64,000 bases of DNA from Rhynchosporium graminicola (taxonomy: Eukaryota > Ascomycota > Leotiomycetes > Helotiales > Ploettnerulaceae): positions 188,021 to 252,020 of the forward strand of contig FJUW01000034.1 of NCBI GenBank assembly GCA_900074885.1. The letters run 5' to 3'. Both the position numbers and the translations under genes were made by a program. This document shows positions 57,111 to 64,000 of this stretch, piece by piece (position 1 is the stretch's first letter; the number at the start of each line of letters is the position of its first letter). Below the pieces are notes generated by a model, which was given only the letters and a program-made list of their open reading frames with translations, was not told the origin of the DNA and made no database searches.

Positions 57111-59222
57111 ATGCAGGAACAGAACCCCAACCAAGAGAACAGGAGCAATGGAGGAGGGATAGATATGTCTCTTCCACAATATGTATGTCTTAAACTCTAT
57201 CCTGTCCCATCCTCAATCTCAAACATCGACCTTCAGTCTCTAGATACCCCTCTTCAGCTCCAGCAATCAGGCAATCAATCAACCATCCAACAAAGCTGAC
57301 TTCTCTCCCTCTCCTTCAGCCATCTCACAACAACAACGATCCCTTCCCTCTCCAACGTCAACCACTACAGCAGATGCCGCACCAGATCCCACCACAGTTA
57401 CCACAACAACTGCCCCAGCTCCAGCCTCAACAACTTCCCAAGATGTCCTCACCAGCACCCCTCCTTCGCCCTCCGATCCCCGGCTCCCGCGCACCAGGAG
57501 GAAGAGGACCGCCTCGTCTTGGGCTTGCCATTCCCCCCTCTCCTAGTGCAAAGCCCGTCGACGGCGCTGTCCCAACGATAGCACCTCCTCCAATGCGACC
57601 ATCCGGACTCTCCCTCCAGATGCCCGGGCAAGCAGCTCCTGGCCGCGCATTACCACGTCTCCAGCTAGCCACGCCAATGGGTAGTAACCAGACGCCGTAT
57701 GAACAGACCTCTTTACAGAACGGTAGACCAAGCGTACAGATTAATACAAACAACAACGGGCAAGGCCAATCTGCTAGTGCAGGTAGCGAGAGCAGTGCTG
57801 CGCATTCGCGATCCGGCAGTTTTGGCCCACTGGATGGAAGGGCGAGTGGTCCTACGAGTGCGGGGAGTCAGTATTCAGCGTTTTCGCTTGCGAGTCAATA
57901 TGGGTTGAGGCAGATGCAGGGAACGCCCGATCCGTCGAGTGCGGTGGGGAGCTTGTATTCGGAACGGAGTGAGGGCGGTGTGGGGATGGAGAGGGATGGC
58001 AGCATGAATGGGCTAGAAGGCTTCGACAAGCTAAGTTTAGAAAGAGGAAGGACGTTAGATGTCGAAGATTTAGATGACGATGGCTGGCGTGTCGCAAGTA
58101 TGGAGAAGCGCATTCAGGAATTAAGCAGCCTTGGAGAAGGAGCCGGAGGAGCCGTCACAAAGTGCGTATTGAAAGGCGGAAAGACGATATTTGCTCTCAA
58201 GGTATGTCTCAACATTCTTCCCTATCCATACTTTACTTCTCTTCCCAGGTCAAAATCATACCTAACACCTAATCCAGATCATCACTACAAACCCCGACCC
58301 AGACGTCAAAAAGCAAATCGTCCGCGAACTCGGCTTCAACAAAGACTGCGCCAGCCAGCACATCTGCCGGTACTATGGCGCCTTCGTCGAGCCCTCGACA
58401 GCAACAATATCCATTGCGATGGAATTCTGCGAAGGCGGTTCCCTCGACAGTATCTACCGCGAAGTGAAAAAACTCGGTGGACGAACGGGCGAAAAGGTGC
58501 TGGGTAAAGTCGCGGAAGGCGTTCTCAATGGCCTGACTTATCTGCACTCGAAGAAAATCATCCATCGAGATATCAAACCGAGTAATATCTTGCTATGTAG
58601 AGATGGACAGGTTAAGTTGTGTGATTTTGGCGTTAGTGGGGAATTTGGAACGAAGGGAGATGCGAACACATTTATCGGCACGAGTTATTATATGGCTCCA
58701 GAACGTATTACGGGACAGAGTTATACCATCACGAGTGATGTGTGGTCAACAGGGGTTACACTATTAGAAGTCGCGCAACATCGATTCCCGTTCCCAGCTG
58801 ATGGGACGGAAATGCAACCTCGAGCCGGCCTGATCGATCTTCTAACATATATCGTTCGACAGCCAATCCCAAAACTGAAAGACGAGCCAGATGCGGGTAT
58901 CAAGTGGACGGATAACTTCAAGTATTTTATCGAATGCTGGTATGTCTATTTCCCCTTCCTTCAAGATTTCCCTCCCCTCCTCACTCTCCTCTTGATACCT
59001 CCTCCTCCCATTTGTTCGCCTTCCACACCCCTCCCTCATTTCGAAATACAACAACAAAAATTTCCACATCTAACACATCAATTTCCCAGTCTTGAAAAAG
59101 AGCCCTCCCGCCGCGCCTCGCCCTGGCGCATGCTCGAACACCCATGGATGATCGAGATGCGCGCCAAACGCGTCAACATGGCGCATTTCCTCTCCACGGT
59201 CTGGGGATGGGAGGAGAAATGA
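57111..59222 (+). CDS. MKK1: MAP kinase kinase of the cell wall integrity pathway (Mkk1/2 type)
   Basis: Four exons, 57111-57182, 57320-58201, 58278-58939 and 59090-59222, give 582 residues. A long Pro/Gln/Ser-rich N-terminus leads to the kinase domain. The glycine loop is [12 protein letters not shown], the ATP-binding Lys is in TIFALK (about 318), the catalytic loop is [13 protein letters not shown] and the metal site is [12 protein letters not shown]. The activation segment continues to [37 protein letters not shown] and [20 protein letters not shown] are close to the fungal Mkk1/2 group that activates the Slt2/Mpk1 MAP kinase, rather than Ste7 or Pbs2. The N-terminal region likely contains MAPK docking and phosphorylation sites. 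ATG 57111 was chosen because it begins the frame that splices cleanly to [12 protein letters not shown]. Confidence 0.93.
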
Positions 59223-60408
59223 CTGTCGCGGCAGCCATCTGCTTCGAGCGGAGCGGGGGTGAAGCCGAAGCCTGCGCTTGCGAAAGGGGTTGGGGATGGA
59301 GATGGAGGGGTAGCAGAGGCAAGAGGAGGAGGAAGAGGAGAGGGGGGAGGAGTAAGGCCAACGAGTCCGATCAGCGTGCGCATAGCTAGTCGGCATGAAG
59401 TCGGGGGCCCGATGAGCGCTATTGAAGAATGAACGAAGCGCGAACGTACGAGCGGAAAAATGAAAGGAGCCCGTCTCTAGCCCTGGTGGTGAAGAGGGCT
59501 TGCAATTGATTTGCTCGCGTGCAAGGATACCATACCTATTGCGAAATCGTTTTCAAGCCTGAGAAGAGAGAGGCACTTGAAAATGTGGGCCAGCGAGCCG
59601 AGAACTCATGGCTGGAGATGGAAAATGCGTCAGATGAAATTGGATGCATTGGATTAACCGACTGGCACGGCAAGAATGACACGTGGGTAGGCCATGGAAA
59701 GGAGTCAAAGCTGGAGTTGAGGAGTTAGGCCATATATCACATCATATAAATCGCATAATTGAGATTAAAGAATATCACATCCTAGTTGCGCCCAGCTGGA
59801 TCGGGTGTGGGTGAACCGAGAGGGAAACAAAACCTTTGTCGAAGAATATATAGTCATGGTTTATCTTCGATATGTTTTTGACTTCTGTGTCGTCTCATGA
59901 AAGTTGAGACGACTTGAAGCATGAAGACGACCGCGGCAGCCAGATCAGGTTGTGATTGCATAACACCCTGCAACGCACATCTCTTGTTACACGCATATTG
60001 GATTATAATTACAAGAGCCCCATGGATCAAAGCAAGCATCAGGAAGGAAGCCAGATCCTCCACTCTAGTCACTTTGGGATACACAATTACGCCGACTTCG
60101 AGGGTCTCCTGCCGTTAGTAGCCGGAACCGGATCTATCTCCGTATTCTTGACTTTGACCATCTTCATGGTAGGCTTGGGAGCAACGAAAGGCGGAGCCAT
60201 GAAAGGACTTTTACCCTACTAAGTATCAGCACCTCACACCATCTCATCTCATGCAATCAACACTCCCTTTCGCTCACCTCAACACGTCGACTGAGGAGTG
60301 CAAGATGATCGGCATCTCCGGGTGGCGGACTGCCGGTAAGAGTGGTAGGAGCAGTAAGGGAGGTAAGTGATTTCATCATGGTCGTGAGCTTTTCCTGTAG
60401 GTCGAATC
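59223..60408. other. Convergent 3' region between MKK1 and methyltransferase
   Basis: Presumed 3' untranslated DNA. A small plus-strand frame is annotated separately; the rest has no supported gene. Confidence 0.45.
60022..60222 (+). CDS. Possible small membrane protein
   Basis: A 66-residue frame from ATG 60022 (MDQSKHQEGSQILHSSHFG...) contains one hydrophobic segment (LPLVAGTGSISVFLTLTIFM) and ends GGAMKGLLPY. No family is recognised, and a possible upstream exon ending near 59948 cannot be joined with certainty. It may be the last exon of a small gene or chance. Confidence 0.25.
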   Translation: MDQSKHQEGSQILHSSHFGIHNYADFEGLLPLVAGTGSISVFLTLTIFMVGLGATKGGAMKGLLPY

Positions 60409-62575
60409 TTAGGAAGTGTTAGTGAAATCAGAGAGACCACGTTGGAGTGAATTGCTGGTTGTGCACCTCTTCCATTGTGATGCCCTGGAGTCATGGTGTC
60501 TGGCCATAGCATCATATTTCGAAGCTGTCATTTCTTGACGTGTTCCGTCTCGAAGGAGGTCGCCGGGACGAGGATCGTATGGCTTGCGCCCGGTGACAAT
60601 GTGAAGATTCATGAAGTAAGCACCTGTATCCATCTCAGATATTTCAACCTTGGGCAATTCATCGCACAGCTATCTCGAGTTAGTTCTGATTTTTGAGATC
60701 AAGGAAGAGGTATACCTTGGGAATGCAATTCTCAAGTTCCAGCTGGTAAAGAATGAATTCTTTCAGCAGTTGGCCAGATCGTGTGTCACCACCGACTGGA
60801 ATGGGCAAGACAATCTGCTTGACGTCCCAGAAGCTAACTTCATGTCAGTAATCTGCATCTTAAGCATGTGCGACGTCGAACATCGAGAACATACCCCGAT
60901 CCTTGCAACCAAGACTTCAAATGGGCAGCAGCGACTCCATCCTGCGGTCTCATGGTCGCATTCAATCGTGCCTCTACTCTTCCAGACCAGCCAGGAACCG
61001 TTGTTGCTAGCTCTCTGTCAAGGAGGTTCTTGAATCGATCCGCGATGTTATCAGTCCAATCGGTCTGGGGAACACTTTTATGTTCCTCTACTTTCTTCTT
61101 GCTTTTTGACATCTCAGAGAACGCGCGAGGACGTGGATCAATCTCGAGGAATTCAACAACTCCATCTGGTTTGAGCATACTACGTGAAGTCAGATTGAAA
61201 TATTGTATCAGGTTGCGTCTGACTCACGAGCGAACATCATCAAGGAATGTCTTGTAGCTTTCAACTCGATCGAAAATCTCCCTAGCACGGATGAATTCGT
61301 AAAGATTGTGTGGGATCGGGGTTTCATGTGCTAGAAGGCAATTGAGATTACGCATTGTGAACTCTGGGGCTTCTTGAGTGGTGTGAACGATTCCGAAATA
61401 ATCATCCGGGTCGCTTTGAGCATTAGGTGACATGAAATCCCTGGCTCGGAGTCAGAATGAGGTAATCTCCAACGATAATTTTATCGGGAAGCTTACTTGA
61501 CAGCAACTTCCCTCGCAATACAAGACCAGTGGTTCGTATCGTCGATACCCTCAACAATCCTGTACGCAGAGGGGGTTAGCAATTGTTCACTGGCGCGAGA
61601 AAGATGGGAAAGAATATCCTCAGATGAACCTTGGGACATTGAGAATAGGGAGAGTTTGGGGTTCCCAATTGCGTACCAATCTGGCTGCTCCAGCTTGAAG
61701 TTGAAGCACCAGTTGCCATCGCTGCAGCCTAGTTCGAGAACTCGAGGTGGGCCCTGATATACGGCAATGGTGTGGGTATCGGGTGTTTCGAGCTTCTCAA
61801 TGCTGTTATTGAGTGACTTTGGCGAATGTGCAACTTTGAAATCCCAGGATGAGAGCCGGTCTCTCGAGATGCCATCGTCAACAAGGACCGTCGCTCTGCC
61901 ATCGGCACGGGGTGTGACGATCTTGCCGACTCTGTCTCGAAGCTAGCAATTGTCAATGTTGATTTGCTCACGTTGAGATGGGCCAGGCTCATGATCAAGG
62001 ACTAGGACACATACCTCGTGATGGTATGCCTTCTTGATCACCCTCAACAGCTGCTTGATACTCAATTCATCACTCTTCGGGCGCATCAGCATGTCCCTCT
62101 CTTCGACCAATTCTCCGTATTCATTATACACCATCTTGACAGTCACAAGCGACGTAACGTCAATGACCGAGCTTTTACGTCTAGATCTCTTACCATTGGG
62201 TCGTGGTGGTGGTGGGCTTTTGACGACTGGGAAAGGTGGAACTGGCTCGGGAATCAGATCGTTAATATGCTGTAAACCGTCGGGACCAATGATTTCGATG
62301 AGGGGATTCGTGCTTCCGCATGAGGGAATTCGATTCTTTATTTGGTCTCCACTCTCGCCATCTGTCTGAGGTGGCGTGTCCGGGTCATGGCTGTCGAAGC
62401 AGCTGTCGACATCGTGGGACGAAAGGCTGAGATCTTTGCATATACGAGGCAGCATAGTGCCGTCGACGCTCAATGGGTAGTCCACCGCGCAGATGCTGTC
62501 GTGTCGCTCGCATGGCTGTGCGGGAACTTCGAGGGAGAAAACCACGCCGGTGTGGCTCGTGAAGAGGTTAGGCAT
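60409..62575 (-). CDS. SAM-dependent methyltransferase
   Basis: Six exons, 62015-62575, 61497-61942, 61228-61440, 60895-61179, 60716-60833 and 60409-60669, give 627 residues. The Rossmann-type methyltransferase core begins near residue 250 with motif I VLELGCSDGNWCFNFK. It continues with a DFMSPNAQSDPDDY segment, SMLKPDGVVEFLEIDPRPR (motif III-like), and a late FWDVKQIVLPIPVGG strand region. The N-terminal 190 residues are polar and contain VTVKMVYNEYGELVEER; they look regulatory. Pezizomycotina carry many such class I methyltransferases of unknown substrate, some of them LaeA-like. I see no reason to call this one LaeA. The 60833 acceptor (GTTAG) is needed: the nearer ATGAAG acceptor gives an immediate stop. 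Confidence 0.82.
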
Positions 62576-62944
62576 TGTCGATGTTCTCGAAACCGGGCGT
62601 TGATGAAGATTGGTGTTGATCAGTGGAGAAGAAAATAGAGGCAACGAGAAGAAACTTGGAAAAGAGTGCACGCGAAACTGCTCGCCTAGTATGGAAGGAG
62701 CGCATGTCAACAAACGACGTCACCCACTCGCGAAAAGGGTCAAACCCCACAGTCATTCCAGGATGCAATATATCTGACCGATGGGACAACCGTGATTGTG
62801 ATACATAATAAAGTATAAAACAAAATCAGAGATACCACTGTCTTTGGAACAATCCTCTACTCACCCTCAAGCGATTCGCTAAGACATCTGAGGTAGTGAG
62901 ATCGATGCTCCTCTATTTCGGCATATCTTGACTTCTAGCTACCC

Positions 62945-63702
62945 CTATAAGCGAGAAGCAAACCCTCCAGCATCCTTCAGCATCTTGAGCTATTGGGAGT
63001 TTAGTGCGTAGTTCAAAAATCAAGAAAGGCCACCACTGTGCGCTTGATAGAGAAACCGAGACAGGAAATATATGGAGAGGCAGTAGAGCATTCTTACCTG
63101 CATTGGTCTGGCCACCAAATCTTCTTCTTGCATCTGCTTCTGGAAAGATTTGAATGTTTTCGACGACCCGTGATCACCCAGTGCAGCTTTATCCTTATAG
63201 CTGTATTTCAAACATTAGCCCCAAATCTCTTATAATATATTCTCGTACTGACGATCACTGATCATTGCCCCAACCGGCTGAGCCACATATTGCCACTCCA
63301 ATAAAACTTCATACGCGGCTGTTGGAAGGAAGTAAGTCCGTGAGGACCTTCAAGGAAGCCACAGAAACGAGACTATAATTACCTCTCAATCATAATAACC
63401 TCATCCTTGCCCCTCGTAACCTGATATTTCAAAGTCCCCGGCTCATTCGCCTTAACATATCCCGAGACTTCATTAAGAAGCTCCACGATCTAACCATACA
63501 TATTTGTCAGCCATGCCTTAGGATTTGATTTTCCTCTTTCCATCCGCTCAACCTCGGGAAATAGCCAAAATTTCCATTCGTCTTTTAGACAACGAAGGGT
63601 ACAAAACATTTGATAAGAGAAGGAATGAGTGGGGACACTCACACGATCCGCTTTCCCCGGCTTTGGGAAGAGGATGGCGATGATATCGATTTGGGAAGAC
63701 AT
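62945..63702 (-). CDS. ABM-fold (dimeric alpha/beta barrel) protein
   Basis: Four exons, 63643-63702, 63383-63489, 63098-63200 and 62945-62989, give 104 residues, a normal length for one antibiotic-biosynthesis-monooxygenase domain. The first strand is IDIIAILFPKPGKADRIVEL, followed by the long helix LLNEVSGYVKANEPG. Then come the second strand TLKYQVTRGKDEVIMIE, YKDKAAL, and the helix KTFKSFQKQMQEEDL. The short last exon supplies LKMLKDAGGFASRL. These proteins form dimeric barrels that can act as small oxygenases or heme-degrading enzymes, or simply bind small molecules. No cofactor site is evident. It is in the same orientation as the methyltransferase, 370 bp upstream of it, so co-expression is possible but unproven. 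Confidence 0.78.
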
Positions 63703-64000
63703 ATTTGAATACCGATGAACAGATAATGAACTATACGAATCAATGTTCTAGAAGTTAGGATAATTTGATGTCGGTTGTCTTGAGGTGTTAGCTACCGGCA
63801 GGCTTAGTGGTCAGTAATCAGAGAGGGGATCTCGGCTAGTCTGGACCTCGGCTCCCTTGGCAATCCAAAGCCTGATTATTATGGACTACAAGCCTGCAAC
63901 TTCGCATCTTCACAATGAACTTGGCGGGTAACCTGCTGCCTGTGCATAAAGAAACACTAACACTACGAATAACCAAATTTTTTCAAATTTTTGTAATAAC
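63703..64000. other. Window edge, no gene seen
   Basis: Upstream region of the ABM protein gene; nothing else is recognised. Confidence 0.5.

Noticed and set aside
59519..59728. 69-residue plus-strand frame after MKK1
   Set aside because: No ATG at its start in a good context, no motif; best read as 3' untranslated sequence.

Overview
The window is nuclear DNA of a filamentous ascomycete (Pezizomycotina). Genes are split by many short introns with GT..AG ends and CTAAC-like branch sites. The conserved proteins, the Zn2Cys6/Fungal_trans_2 regulators and the WAPL and cell-wall-integrity kinase orthologs are of fungal type. A leotiomycete is my best guess, but that is only an impression. I rebuilt exon structures by hand from splice signals, and every spliced model given here stays in frame to its stop codon.

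Layout. 0.8-4.5 kb: mitochondrial ABHD11-type hydrolase, Rab18-like GTPase and ribosomal protein eS1. 5.6-6.1 kb: a 127-residue orphan, followed by about 4 kb of simple-repeat-rich intergenic DNA. 10.2-16.9 kb: an 18-exon GTP-cyclohydrolase-II-like URC1/urg1 gene, Elf1, and uracil phosphoribosyltransferase. URC1 plus the phosphoribosyltransferase suggests a uracil salvage/catabolism neighbourhood. 17.8-26.9 kb: WAPL cohesin-release factor and a RING/ZZ-like/SH3 protein, separated by degraded DNA. 27-32.5 kb: gene-poor, with an alpha/beta-hydrolase relic and a strong palindrome. 32.5-38.1 kb: type II membrane RgpF-like protein, RPF1 and glycyl-tRNA synthetase, the last two divergent. 38.4-48.6 kb: an accessory block of two Fungal_trans_2-type regulators around an MFS sugar transporter, with a decayed ribokinase beside them. 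48.7-57 kb: gene-poor, with a GST remnant, a secreted SnoaL-like protein and a candidate small secreted protein. 57.1-63.7 kb: MKK1/2-type MAP kinase kinase, a SAM-dependent methyltransferase and a small ABM-fold protein.

How the genes connect. Most are independent housekeeping genes. Two local groupings may be functional: URC1 with uracil phosphoribosyltransferase (uracil to UMP, then URC catabolism), and the transporter/regulators/ribokinase block, which looks like a pentose or nucleoside-sugar utilisation cluster whose kinase has died. The window contains no CRISPR array, rRNA gene or convincing tRNA gene, and I found no intact transposon.
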